Positions 1 to 8,011 of a DNA stretch of 64,000 bases are shown here, piece after piece. How positions within the stretch are numbered: the first letter of the stretch is position 1; each line of letters begins with the position of its first letter. The notes under the pieces are model-generated. The model saw only the letters and a list, made by a program, of their open reading frames with translations. It did no database searches and was not told where the DNA came from. Source of the stretch: Anaerovibrio sp. RM50 (GTDB taxonomy: Bacteria > Bacillota > Negativicutes > Selenomonadales > Selenomonadaceae); assembly GCF_000622005.1 (NCBI RefSeq), contig NZ_JHWV01000005.1, positions 1-64,000 on the forward strand, read 5' to 3'. The translations under genes were made by a program, and so were the position numbers.

Positions 1-90
1 TTCGTGTCGCAACGAGCTGGGAGATATGCTCGCCAGCTGTTGTAGTTTGTTTTCCCCCACCTAAAGAGGTGGAGGACATCTTAAAGCTCG

Positions 91-492
91 TTATAACTTC
101 CCCGAAGCCTTGCCCATGAATTTTTCCTTCATTACAGCGAAGCGCTCATGGGTGCCCGAACCTATTTCTTCCTTGTCATCAAAGGCCTTCACGGAAAAGG
201 TTATCTTTCTGCCATCCACGGCAGTTACCTCCGCTTCTGCCCTTACACTCAGCCCAATAGGAGTTGCAGCCTTGTGCTGAACATCAAGGGATATGCCAAC
301 GGTGGTCCAGCCATCTGCCAACAATGGTTCCAGGGCCTCTGTTGCTGCCTTTTCCATAAGACAGGTCATGGCGGGGGTGGCATATACCTCCAGACTGCCG
401 CTGCCCATGGTTTTGGCGGTATTTTTAGCTGAAACCTCTTCTGTCACCACATTTCTTAGTCCCACCTTAATTTCTTCCCTTGTAAAATCCAT
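91..492 (-). CDS. FlK-like hotdog-fold thioesterase
   Basis: A 133-residue single-domain protein that looks like the fluoroacetyl-CoA thioesterase (FlK) branch of the hotdog superfamily, which hydrolyses small acyl-CoA thioesters. Thr39, Glu47 and His73 have the same spacing (+8, +34) as the FlK catalytic Thr42/Glu50/His76, in the contexts YATPAMTCLMEKAA and DVQHKAATPIG. No signal peptide or membrane segment, so it should be cytoplasmic. It lies downstream of bactofilin, separated by a terminator hairpin, and is probably transcribed on its own. Most housekeeping homologues act on unknown acyl-CoAs; specificity for fluoroacetate is not implied. Confidence 0.8.
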   Translation of the reverse strand: MDFTREEIKVGLRNVVTEEVSAKNTAKTMGSGSLEVYATPAMTCLMEKAATEALEPLLADGWTTVGISLDVQHKAATPIGLSVRAEAEVTAVDGRKITFSVKAFDDKEEIGSGTHERFAVMKEKFMGKASGKL

Positions 493-530
493 TACAAAAC
501 ACCTCTCTTGCTTGTAATTTAAAAAAAGAA

Positions 531-566
531 AAGCTGTGACGAAATAAAATCATTTCATCACAGCCT
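531..566 (-). terminator. Intrinsic terminator after bactofilin
   Basis: Inverted repeat AGGCTGTGATGAAAT / ATTTCGTCACAGCTT followed, in minus-strand sense, by a T-rich tail. It sits just after the bactofilin stop codon. Confidence 0.75.
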
Positions 567-576
567 AAATACTATA

Positions 577-963
577 TTAATCAGCAAAAACCGGATCGGA
601 TGGCTTGAAGGTCATCTCACTGCGGCCCTTGAATATACCGCCGTCCTCAATCTTGAGGCTGCCAACCTTCACGTCACCAATGAGCTTGCCGGTGGAAGAG
701 ATGGACAAACCATTTTCAATGGTTGCATTACCCTCAACCTGGCCGGAAACCATCAGCTCCGGTGCCACAATGTCACCCTTTACAAGGCCATTCTCGCCAA
801 TGATAATGTTGCCGGAAACAGTCACAGAGCCTTCAACAGTGCCATCAATACGGAGATTGCTGCTGCCGTTGATTTCACCCTTGATGATGGTATTGATACC
901 GATAATGGTCTCAATATCGTTTCCCTTTGAATTGTCAAACTGATTCTTTAAGCTACCAAACAT
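577..963 (-). CDS. Bactofilin (polymer-forming cytoskeletal protein)
   Basis: A 128-residue bactofilin (DUF583). The core, about residues 18-112, is a run of short right-handed beta-helix turns with regularly spaced Gly, Val and Ile (GEINGSSNLRIDGTVEGSVT, SGNIIIGENGLVKGDI). Both tails are short and polar, as usual for bactofilins, which polymerise without nucleotides and scaffold envelope enzymes. The M23 peptidase gene ends 25 bp upstream on the same strand; this pairing is known from curved and stalked bacteria, where the bactofilin positions the peptidase. A role in local peptidoglycan remodelling is therefore likely, though inferred from context. Confidence 0.92.
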   Translation of the reverse strand: MFGSLKNQFDNSKGNDIETIIGINTIIKGEINGSSNLRIDGTVEGSVTVSGNIIIGENGLVKGDIVAPELMVSGQVEGNATIENGLSISSTGKLIGDVKVGSLKIEDGGIFKGRSEMTFKPSDPVFAD

Positions 964-988
964 AGTCTGTCTCCTTACCTAACAATCA

Positions 989-1924
989 TTATCTAATATA
1001 GCCCGATGGATTTACCAGCTGGCCGTTAACTCTGATCTCATAATGAACGTGAGGACCCGTGCTGAAGCCGGTGCTGCCCATATAGGCAATAACCTGCCCA
1101 CGCTTAACGTGGTCACCTGCACTTACTACAACCTGCTGTGCATGGCCATATCTCGTCATATACCCGTTGCCATGATCAATGTCCACCATGTTGCCATAGC
1201 CGCCGGAATTCCAGCCAGCAGTGGTAACAATGCCATCAGCTGTGGCCACAATAGGAGTACCATAATCATCAGCAATATCGATACCAGGATGGAAATCACT
1301 GCCACCCCATCTCATACCAAATGGGGAACTGATATCACCGGTTGATGGCCAGATGGACGGAGTGGAAGCATTAATGCTCTCCATCTGCTGAATCTGACGA
1401 TGCTGCTCGTTTAAAATATCTCTCAGCATGGTAAGGCTGGCCTTGCGCTTTGCAATACGCTTTTCCACATCGTTAAGGGCATTGCTTACATCATTCACGT
1501 CAAGCTGCTTGTATGGGCCGCCCTGGCCGTTGTGGCTGCCATCACTATTATTGCTGTTTTCATCGCCCAATTCATCCCCGGCAACACCGGAAAGCTGGCG
1601 AATTTCTTTCTCTATCTGGCCTAACTGCTCGATTTCATCCTGAAGGTTGGTGGCCTTCTTGGACAGCTCCAGAAGCTGCTCCTGCTGCAGAGTATTTGCT
1701 TCCTTGAGCTTTTCGATCTGTGAGGCTTCATTTCTCAGGGAGTAGCTGCTGTATACGGAGTAACTGAAGGCACCCACCATCAGCACCACAACTGTCAAAG
1801 CAGAGAACAGGGCATATTTAATCCACTGCATTGGCAAATGAACGCTATGCACATCAGACCCCTGATGAGGAATAACCTTGATGGTATATTCGCGATTATC
1901 CACACTGTTTCCTTTCTTATCCAA
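989..1924 (-). CDS. M23 family metallopeptidase, membrane-anchored
   Basis: LytM/M23 zinc endopeptidase of about 311 residues that cleaves peptidoglycan cross-links or acts as an amidase activator. In order: a short cytoplasmic N-terminus, one membrane helix at about 40-62 (YALFSALTVVVLMVGAFSYSV), a coiled coil at about 72-115 and 155-185, and a C-terminal M23 domain from about 195. Zinc ligands are visible as His212 and Asp216 (FHPGIDIAD) and the HVH motif near 292-294. The chosen start is a TTG, because GGAGG lies 7 nt upstream; an in-frame TTG 18 nt earlier would itself overlap that ribosome site. The bactofilin gene follows at once. It probably acts on the periplasmic side of the inner membrane. 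Confidence 0.9.
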   Translation of the reverse strand: MDKKGNSVDNREYTIKVIPHQGSDVHSVHLPMQWIKYALFSALTVVVLMVGAFSYSVYSSYSLRNEASQIEKLKEANTLQQEQLLELSKKATNLQDEIEQLGQIEKEIRQLSGVAGDELGDENSNNSDGSHNGQGGPYKQLDVNDVSNALNDVEKRIAKRKASLTMLRDILNEQHRQIQQMESINASTPSIWPSTGDISSPFGMRWGGSDFHPGIDIADDYGTPIVATADGIVTTAGWNSGGYGNMVDIDHGNGYMTRYGHAQQVVVSAGDHVKRGQVIAYMGSTGFSTGPHVHYEIRVNGQLVNPSGYIR

Positions 1925-1959
1925 TGAAAATCCTCCAAACAATTTCTACACACAAAAAA

Positions 1960-1994
1960 AGACTCTATAGCTTGAGTATTATACCATAGAGTCT
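1960..1994 (-). terminator. Terminator hairpin after DUF4446 gene
   Basis: AGACTCTAT / ATAGAGTCT inverted repeat followed by seven T in minus-strand sense. The -10 box of the M23 promoter lies inside its loop side. Confidence 0.7.
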
Positions 1995-2007
1995 GGTGTT
2001 TTTCCAA
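1978..2007 (-). promoter_or_regulatory. Promoter of the M23-bactofilin unit, overlapping a terminator
   Basis: In minus-strand sense, TTGGAA, 18 bp, TATAAT, about 40 bp upstream of the M23 ribosome-binding site. The -10 lies between the arms of the preceding terminator hairpin. Confidence 0.6.
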
Positions 2008-2027
2008 GGGTAAAAATGATTAATTTT

Positions 2028-2534
2028 TTAGCGCTGGGCCATAGCCTGTTTCAGGGCTTCTTCTTCCTCATCTGTCATCTGATAGTTGGATTTTCCGGCG
2101 ATAATTGGTTTTACATAGCTACGGGAATCCTCACGGGCAAAGATGCTGGACAAAACAACACCATTGTCATCGGAATCCAGCATGGCCACTGCATAGCTAA
2201 GGTCACTGCCCATATCCTCAAAGGCTCTGAAGCGTACCACAGCCACCTTGGTAATGGCCTTCTGAAGCAGTGCACGGATATCCTCAATATCCTTCTTTAT
2301 CTGCTGGTTTTCCTCGGACACAGCCTTGGCATCGTCCACACAGCCGATAATGAGACGTTCAAGGTTGGTTCCGTCCACGCCGGTCATCATCTTCTTGTAG
2401 CGCTTCTTCATATAATTAAGATTGTACATAACATTAATCATCATGAGATACATGATAATCATCAGAACCCCAAGCCCGGCCACCATGTAGCTGAGATTGT
2501 TGACCACAAATTTCATAATTTCGGTATTATCCAT
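2028..2534 (-). CDS. DUF4446 family membrane protein
   Basis: A 168-residue member of the DUF4446 family, whose molecular role is not known. One N-terminal transmembrane helix at about 15-37 (YMVAGLGVLMIIMYLMMINVMYN), then a predicted coiled coil at about 60-95, then a small conserved globular domain with KVAVVRFRAFEDMGSDLSYAVAMLD. This family is regularly found next to parB in Firmicutes, as here: it starts 28 bp after parB on the same strand and probably belongs to the parA-parB operon. The membrane anchor makes a link between the segregation machinery and the membrane imaginable, but nothing in the sequence shows it. Confidence 0.85.
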   Translation of the reverse strand: MDNTEIMKFVVNNLSYMVAGLGVLMIIMYLMMINVMYNLNYMKKRYKKMMTGVDGTNLERLIIGCVDDAKAVSEENQQIKKDIEDIRALLQKAITKVAVVRFRAFEDMGSDLSYAVAMLDSDDNGVVLSSIFAREDSRSYVKPIIAGKSNYQMTDEEEEALKQAMAQR

Positions 2535-2562
2535 CTTATAAAAAACTCCTCATTTTTTCATA

Positions 2563-3594
2563 TTATACGTTGAATTTGCCCGTGGTGGAATATTCTCTGA
2601 GTTTTTTCAGCTTTTCAGCCGTATCCTGAACCTTTGCCTTTTCCGTCAAGAGTTCAAGGATACGTTCCAGATCCTCCTGGGAGGCAAAATCGATTTCCAG
2701 CTTTTTCTTCTTGCCGCTGTCCTTAATGCGAACTGATGTGCCAAAAATCATTTTCAGCTTGTCCTCGGCATCCAAAATAAACAGGCGGGCGGGATCAGTG
2801 TCTTCTCCCTTTGTGTCCACCGGCTTCTCGTCAAAATAATCAGGATGCTTCAAAAGCTGTTTAACCAGAGCCTCTGCCTTTCTAACAGACAAGTCATTGT
2901 CTATTATAAAGGTTGCGGCCTTTTCTTGCAAATTCAGGTCCTCAAGAGCCAAAAGCGGCTTTGCCTGGCCCATGGAAATCTTGCCATCCACCAGCAATGT
3001 CTGAATCTTATCAGACAGCTTCAAAAGGCGGAGGAAATTGGCAATATGGGAACGGCTGCGGCCCACCTTCTTGGAAAGCATATCCTGGGTAAGACCGTAA
3101 TCAGAGAGAAGATGCTGATAGGCATGAGCTTCTTCAACTGGATTCAGGTTTTCACGCTGAATGTTTTCAATAAGGGCAATCTCCGTCATCTGGGCATCGT
3201 TATATTCCTTGATAATGGCAGGAATTGTTTTCTTTCCCGCCAGCTTGGAGGCCCGAAGACGTCTTTCACCGGCAATAAGCTCGTAGCCCTTGGCTGTTTT
3301 TCTCACAATTATAGGCTGGATAACACCATATTCCTTAATGGAATCCTGAAGTGCATTCAGTGCATCCTGGTCAAATTCAGTACGTGGCTGATTTGGATTA
3401 ACCTTTATTTTGCTTATATCTATTTCCTGTGGTGAACCCACTGGAGCCTGTGCCCCTTTATCAATTTCATTTGTCTTTGCAGCCTTTGGCTGTACCTTTT
3501 TTTCTTCAGGCGTATTTACAGACTGAGTAACAGTAGAACTGCCAAGGCCCAAGGCTCCAAGACCGCGGCCAAGGCCGCCTTTTTTCTTAGCCAT
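2563..3594 (-). CDS. parB: Chromosome-partitioning protein ParB (Spo0J)
   Basis: A 343-residue ParB/Spo0J, the CTP-binding DNA clamp that loads at parS and spreads. The N-terminal 60 residues are low-complexity and basic, with a KKKGGLGRGLGALG start typical of ParB (the ParA-stimulating peptide). The ParB/Srx domain spans about 58-150 and contains the CTP-binding GERRLRASKLAG motif near 106-117. A helix-turn-helix (GLTQDMLSKKVGRSRSHIANFLRLL) is at about 167-192, and a C-terminal dimerisation domain follows. It overlaps the end of parA by 8 bp and has a strong AGGAGGT ribosome site inside parA, so the two are co-translated. Two parS sites lie at 4493 and 7923. Confidence 0.97.
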   Translation of the reverse strand: MAKKKGGLGRGLGALGLGSSTVTQSVNTPEEKKVQPKAAKTNEIDKGAQAPVGSPQEIDISKIKVNPNQPRTEFDQDALNALQDSIKEYGVIQPIIVRKTAKGYELIAGERRLRASKLAGKKTIPAIIKEYNDAQMTEIALIENIQRENLNPVEEAHAYQHLLSDYGLTQDMLSKKVGRSRSHIANFLRLLKLSDKIQTLLVDGKISMGQAKPLLALEDLNLQEKAATFIIDNDLSVRKAEALVKQLLKHPDYFDEKPVDTKGEDTDPARLFILDAEDKLKMIFGTSVRIKDSGKKKKLEIDFASQEDLERILELLTEKAKVQDTAEKLKKLREYSTTGKFNV

Positions 3595-4345
3595 TATTAA
3601 TTACCTCCTGCGCAAGGTCCATATATGCCTGTGCCCCCTTGGATGAAGGGTCATATGCAAAAATTGGGCAGCCATAGGAAGGTGCCTCACTAAGCCTTAC
3701 GTTCCGTGGAATAGTAGTATTGTAAACCTTTTCCCCGATGTGATTGCGTACCTCTTCCTCCACCTGCTGGGAGAGGTTGGTACGGGAATCATACATGGTG
3801 AGGACAACACCCTCAATGTAAAGATTTACATTTATGTTTGACTTAATCATCTCAACGGTATTAAGGAGCTGGGACAATCCCTCCAGAGCGTAGAACTCAC
3901 ACTGCAAAGGAATCAGTACAGAATCAGCTGCCGCCAAAGAATTCAGTGTAAGAAATCCAAGGGATGGAGGACAGTCGATGATAATATAGTCATAATTATC
4001 CTTCACTGTGTTAATGGCCCTTTGCAGTCTGTACTCCCTGTTTTCCAGTGAAGCAATCTCAATTTCAGCCCCGGCCAGGCCAATCTGGGAAGGAACAATA
4101 TCTATCTTGTATTCGGTGGGCAATATAATATCGGAAATATTCCAGTCATTAATGATAACATCATAGATACTGGACTCCAAATATTGCTTGCTTATACCAA
4201 AGCCACTTGTTGCGTTTCCCTGGGGATCGCAATCTACCAGTAATACTTTCTTTCCTTTTTCTGCCAAAGCTGCACTGAGGCTGACTGAGGTTGTAGTCTT
4301 TCCTACGCCGCCCTTCTGATTTGCAACTGCAATTACCTTGCCCAT
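3587..4345 (-). CDS. parA: Chromosome-partitioning ATPase ParA (Soj)
   Basis: Walker-type ParA/Soj of about 252 residues. The deviant Walker A KGGVGKTTTSVSLS is at residues 10-23, the Walker A' DCDPQGNATSGFG at about 40 and Walker B DYIIIDCPPSLG at about 118. ParA uses ATP-dependent dimerisation and DNA binding to separate ParB-parS complexes; Soj also regulates DnaA in Bacillus. I chose the ATG at 4343-4345 because the protein then starts MGKVIAVANQKGG as in the family and has a GGTGAG site upstream; an in-frame start 69 nt earlier would add an unconserved tail. A perfect parS lies about 150 bp upstream. Confidence 0.96.
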   Translation of the reverse strand: MGKVIAVANQKGGVGKTTTSVSLSAALAEKGKKVLLVDCDPQGNATSGFGISKQYLESSIYDVIINDWNISDIILPTEYKIDIVPSQIGLAGAEIEIASLENREYRLQRAINTVKDNYDYIIIDCPPSLGFLTLNSLAAADSVLIPLQCEFYALEGLSQLLNTVEMIKSNINVNLYIEGVVLTMYDSRTNLSQQVEEEVRNHIGEKVYNTTIPRNVRLSEAPSYGCPIFAYDPSSKGAQAYMDLAQEVINNG

Positions 4346-4492
4346 TTGCTCACCGACCTTATTATACAATGTAAAAAAATTATTCTCGTTTTTCGTACTT
4401 ATATATTGTACCATTAATGGATATTTTTTTCGATATGAAAAATAATTGTTTTTTATTTTTCTTCATGGCAAAATAAAATGAGACTTCCAAAA

Positions 4493-4508
4493 TGTTTCAC
4501 GTGAAACA
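4493..4508. other. parS centromere site 1
   Basis: TGTTTCACGTGAAACA, a perfect match to the bacterial parS consensus, in the divergent gap between parA and the B12-related gene. It is the loading site for ParB encoded next door. Confidence 0.97.
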
Positions 4509-4530
4509 TTCTGAATGATGAGGTGATAAT

Positions 4531-5199
4531 ATGGCAATATTCAACTCGCCATTTTTTGAAATAGATAAGTCAGAAACGAAACGCTATGCCGGTCTCAGAA
4601 AATCCGATTTTGATGAGAAGCTTATTGATGAAGCCTGTGATCTGGCAAGGCTGATTATTCATCCCACGGGAAATTGGGAAATATATGATTATGATGACAA
4701 GACCCAGACCATCGCTTCCACTCCCCCATTTCATATTGAAGGGGAATCCATCAAGAAACATCTCATGGGCTGTGACAAGGTAGTGCTGCTGGCCGCCACT
4801 GTGGGACAGGAAATAGAAGATAAAATTACCTCTTTATTTAAGGAAGGAAAATATGCACTTTCCCTGATTCTTGATGCTGCTGCAACTTCGGCTGTAGAGC
4901 AAAACGCAGATTTGATGGAAAAGGCTATCTTTGAAAAGATTTCCCGTCAGGGGTATAAAATGAAATGGCGATTCAGCCCCGGTTATGGAGATTGGCCTAT
5001 TGAACAGCAGCCAGAAATGATCCGCACCTCCAAGGCTGAAACAATAGGTGTCCATCTCACTGAATCCCTTATGCTGGAACCACGTAAATCCATCACTGCA
5101 ATTATAGGCCTATATATAATAGAAGAAAGTTGCACAAATGAGGCAGAAAAACATAACTGTGAGGCCTGTGATAAAACCCACTGCCTTGCTAGGAAATAA
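4531..5199 (+). CDS. MetH reactivation-domain-like protein (B12-dependent methionine synthase activation)
   Basis: A 222-residue protein resembling the C-terminal AdoMet-binding activation domain of cobalamin-dependent methionine synthase. In E. coli MetH this domain is fused and serves reductive remethylation of oxidised cobalamin. Here the next gene is a MetH that lacks the domain, so the two products probably work together. Family-like stretches are HLMGCDKVVLLAATVGQEIEDK at about 72-93 and MKWRFSPGYGDWPIEQQPEM at about 143-162, matching the RxSPGYGxxP motif that binds AdoMet. The C-terminus is Cys-rich (CEACDKTHC), which is seen in stand-alone members. It starts 22 bp after parS. Confidence 0.88.
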   Translation: MAIFNSPFFEIDKSETKRYAGLRKSDFDEKLIDEACDLARLIIHPTGNWEIYDYDDKTQTIASTPPFHIEGESIKKHLMGCDKVVLLAATVGQEIEDKITSLFKEGKYALSLILDAAATSAVEQNADLMEKAIFEKISRQGYKMKWRFSPGYGDWPIEQQPEMIRTSKAETIGVHLTESLMLEPRKSITAIIGLYIIEESCTNEAEKHNCEACDKTHCLARK

Positions 5200-5244
5200 A
5201 CTTGCGTGCAAGGCCTGCAAAATGTATACTTTCATTATGAAAGT

Positions 5245-5440
5245 TTAAAGAGTAAACAACCAGAGGGCAACCCTTCGGCTTCAGCCCGACGTTGCAATCG
5301 CCATGCACAATATATTCGACATACTACTTGGCGGTAGGACCGTGCTAACATCCAGCCATCAAGAAATGTCGTGCCCATGGCTCGCCTTCGGCAAGCAACT
5401 CTGGGCTTCCAGGCGAAGAATTACCCTCTGGTCTTTTCAC
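5245..5440. repeat. Structured intergenic element with inverted ends
   Basis: The 273-bp gap before metH holds a segment with complementary ends, ACCAGAGGGCAA at 5259-5270 and TTACCCTCTGGT at 5421-5432. The homology of the arms extends imperfectly outward (AAAGAGTAAACA against CTTTTCACTATCTT). Inner arms CGACAT / ATGTCG (5317, 5366) and CCATG / CATGG give further pairing. It lacks the B12 box of cobalamin riboswitches. It could be a small non-autonomous repeat or a structured leader of metH; the sequence does not decide. Confidence 0.45.
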
Positions 5441-5472
5441 TATCTTACTAAAAAATCTCAAGGACTGATTAA

Positions 5473-7848
5473 ATGATTCATATATTTGACGGTGCCATGG
5501 GTACTATTTTACAGCAGAAGGGGCTTCTTCCCCCAGGCTACTGCCCGGAGCTTCTTAATATAGACAAGCCTGAGGAAATTACCGCCGTACATCAGCAATA
5601 TATTGATGCGGGATCCACTATTGTGGAAACAAATACTTTTGGTGCTTCCCCTCTGAAGCTGGCCCATTATAATCTCAGCGACAGAGCCAGAGAGATTAAT
5701 ATCGCCGCAGTAAAGGCTGCAAGGGTTGCTGCCGGGGATAAGGCAAAAATCGCCGGAAGCATGGGGCCAACAGGCAAATTCATAAAGCCATTGGGAGATC
5801 TTGATTTTGAGGATGCCTTCGAAAATTACAAGGTGCAGGCTGCTGCCTTGGCCGAGGGTGGAGCTGATTACATCCTTATTGAGACTTCCATTGATCTTCA
5901 GGAAATGAGGGCTGCTCTGCTGGCTGCCAAGGAGGTAACCAACCTTCCTGTTATTTGTCAGCTTTCCTACAGCGAGGATGGCAGAACAGTTACTGGTACA
6001 GATCCCCAGACAGCGGCCATAACCCTGGATGCCATGGGTGCAGATATTATTGGTATTAACTGTTCTCTTGGTCCTGAACAGCTGGTGCCAATCGTAAAGA
6101 TTCTCTCCGAGAATACAGAAAAGCCTATCAGCGTCCAGCCAAATGCAGGTCTGCCACAGCTGGTAAACGGCAAGACTACCTTCCCAATGGGGCCTGAAGA
6201 TTTTGGAAAATGGGCTCCAAAGCTGGTACAGGCAGGAGCAACATACGTTGGTGGCTGCTGTGGTACCTCCCCTGCCCATATCGGAGCAATAAAAGAGGCT
6301 TTAAAGGACGTGGAGGAACCAAAATTTAAGCCACTCCGCCGCAGACTTATGCTGGCCAGCCGCAGTAAAACCGTGGTGGTTGATAAAGAACTTCCAACAG
6401 TTTTAATCGGTGAACGCATTAATCCTACAGGCCGCAAAAAACTGGCGGCAGAAATAAAGGACGGTTCATTCCTTTCAGTAAAAAAAGAGGCCATGGATCA
6501 GGTGAAGGCCGGAGCCAAGCTCCTTGACGTTAATATGGGCGTTGGTGGAATTGACCAGGCCAAGGCTATGAAAAAGGCCATTACTGAAATATCCCAGCTC
6601 ACAGACGCTCCACTGGTAATTGATACCAGTGACCCGGAGGTTCTGGAGGCTGGTCTCAGGGCTTATCCCGGCAGAGCATTGATTAACTCTGTAAGTGCAG
6701 AAAAAGAAAGACTTCGCACCTTTATTCCATTGGCTATAAAATATGGTGCAGCTATTCTTTGTCTCCCATTAACTGATGATGGCATTCCCCAGACTGCTGA
6801 GGAACGCATCAAGGTTATGGACATTATTATTAATGAAGCAAAAAAAGCTGGTCTTAAGGACGGGGATTTTCTTCTGGACGGTCTCGTAATGACTGTGGCT
6901 GCTGACCAGTATGCCTGCGGCCATGTATTAGATACCCTCAGATTTTACAGGGAAAAATATGGCTATCCATCCACCATGGGTCTCAGCAATATTTCCTTTG
7001 GTTTACCAAACAGACCACTAATAAACAGCACCTTCTTTGCCATGTGTCTTGCCGCAGGGCTTGATGCTCCTATTATGAATCCTTATGACGAGCAGATGCA
7101 AAATGCCCTTATGGCCAGTATGGCTCTTTTGGGCAAGGACCCTAATGGCAAGGATTTCAGCACCAACGAAAAGAACCTTTCCGTGCCAAAGAAAGCTGCT
7201 GTGGCCAAGGAAGTTGATCTTACTCCTTTGGAAGCAGTAAAACAGGCTGTAATTGACGGTAACGCAGATGCTATGCCGGAGCTTATTGAAAGAGCATTGG
7301 CAGACAATATAGATCCAAATGAGCTTACTGAAAAAGCCCTTACTGCAGCCATGAACGATATTGGCGTTGATTTTGGTGCGGGACGTGTATTCCTGCCACA
7401 GGTGCTTCTCTCTGCTGAAGCCATGCGCAGCGCCTTTAATATCCTTAAGGCAAAATATCCTGCCAAAGAGGGTGAGGGAAAGGGCACAGTGGTACTGGCC
7501 ACCGTTAAGGGTGATGTCCATGACTTGGGCAAGAATATCGTGGGGGCACTGCTGGAAAACAGTGGTTTTAACCTTATTGACCTTGGCAAGGACGTGCCGG
7601 CAGAGGAAATTGTGGCCACTGCCATAAAAAATGATGCGGATATTGTGGGACTGTGTGCATTGATGACTACCACCATGACAGAAATCGATGAGGTAATCCG
7701 CCAGTTAAAGGAAAGCGGAAATACCTCCAAGGTCATAGTTGGTGGTGCGGCCCTGACCCAAGATTATGCAGATGAAGCCGGTGCAGACTACTACGCCCAG
7801 GACGCAGTAATAGCGTTAAACATTGCCAATGATATAATTTCTAAATAA
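5473..7848 (+). CDS. metH: Cobalamin-dependent methionine synthase, short form
   Basis: A 791-residue methionine synthase that transfers a methyl group from methyltetrahydrofolate to homocysteine via cobalamin. Domains: homocysteine/zinc domain at about 1-285, with zinc cysteines in GINCS (about 195) and GGCCGTSP (about 260); pterin-binding domain at about 305-565; B12 cap at about 585-665; and the cobalamin domain with the DVHDLGKNIVG base-off motif near 680. The C-terminal activation domain of E. coli MetH (1227 residues) is missing and is supplied by the gene at 4531. The ATG is preceded by AAGGA. A hairpin repeat and then a second parS follow the stop codon. Confidence 0.96.
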   Translation: MIHIFDGAMGTILQQKGLLPPGYCPELLNIDKPEEITAVHQQYIDAGSTIVETNTFGASPLKLAHYNLSDRAREINIAAVKAARVAAGDKAKIAGSMGPTGKFIKPLGDLDFEDAFENYKVQAAALAEGGADYILIETSIDLQEMRAALLAAKEVTNLPVICQLSYSEDGRTVTGTDPQTAAITLDAMGADIIGINCSLGPEQLVPIVKILSENTEKPISVQPNAGLPQLVNGKTTFPMGPEDFGKWAPKLVQAGATYVGGCCGTSPAHIGAIKEALKDVEEPKFKPLRRRLMLASRSKTVVVDKELPTVLIGERINPTGRKKLAAEIKDGSFLSVKKEAMDQVKAGAKLLDVNMGVGGIDQAKAMKKAITEISQLTDAPLVIDTSDPEVLEAGLRAYPGRALINSVSAEKERLRTFIPLAIKYGAAILCLPLTDDGIPQTAEERIKVMDIIINEAKKAGLKDGDFLLDGLVMTVAADQYACGHVLDTLRFYREKYGYPSTMGLSNISFGLPNRPLINSTFFAMCLAAGLDAPIMNPYDEQMQNALMASMALLGKDPNGKDFSTNEKNLSVPKKAAVAKEVDLTPLEAVKQAVIDGNADAMPELIERALADNIDPNELTEKALTAAMNDIGVDFGAGRVFLPQVLLSAEAMRSAFNILKAKYPAKEGEGKGTVVLATVKGDVHDLGKNIVGALLENSGFNLIDLGKDVPAEEIVATAIKNDADIVGLCALMTTTMTEIDEVIRQLKESGNTSKVIVGGAALTQDYADEAGADYYAQDAVIALNIANDIISK

Positions 7849-7854
7849 TAAGGT

Positions 7855-7906
7855 ATCGGGTGGCATGGGATAAGGACTTCCCCCTATCCCATGACATGAC
7901 CCGTAT
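7855..7906. repeat. Dispersed hairpin repeat, copy 1
   Basis: An imperfect palindrome of about 50 bp (CGGGTGGCATGGGATAAGG ... CTATCCCATGACATGACCCG). Its reverse complement closely matches the sequence at 41442-41492, and part of it matches 42684-42704. It follows the metH stop codon. Confidence 0.75.
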
Positions 7907-7922
7907 AAAATTTTATGTAAAT

Positions 7923-7938
7923 TGTTTCACGTGAAACA
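7923..7938. other. parS centromere site 2
   Basis: TGTTTCACGTGAAACA, identical to the site at 4493, in the gap between metH and the convergent AICAR transformylase gene. It lies about 3.4 kb from the first site and 10 kb from dnaA. Confidence 0.97.
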
Positions 7939-7949
7939 ATCTCCAAATG

Positions 7950-7984
7950 AAATACCCTGCTCAAAAATCTGAGCAGGGTATTTT
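7950..7984. terminator. Bidirectional terminator between metH and AICAR transformylase
   Basis: AAATACCCTGCTC / GAGCAGGGTATTTT inverted repeat with a T-run on the plus side and A-run before it, between two convergent genes. Confidence 0.85.
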
Positions 7985-8011
7985 ATATACAGTATACTTA
8001 ATTCTTTATTC

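Noticed and set aside
54-77. Terminator at the left window edge
   Set aside because: CCACCT/AGGTGG stem has no T-run in the direction of the thioesterase gene; too weak to call.
5200-5472. Cobalamin riboswitch before metH
   Set aside because: Context is tempting, but the conserved B12 box and the GCCACTG-type core are missing; kept as an unknown structured element.
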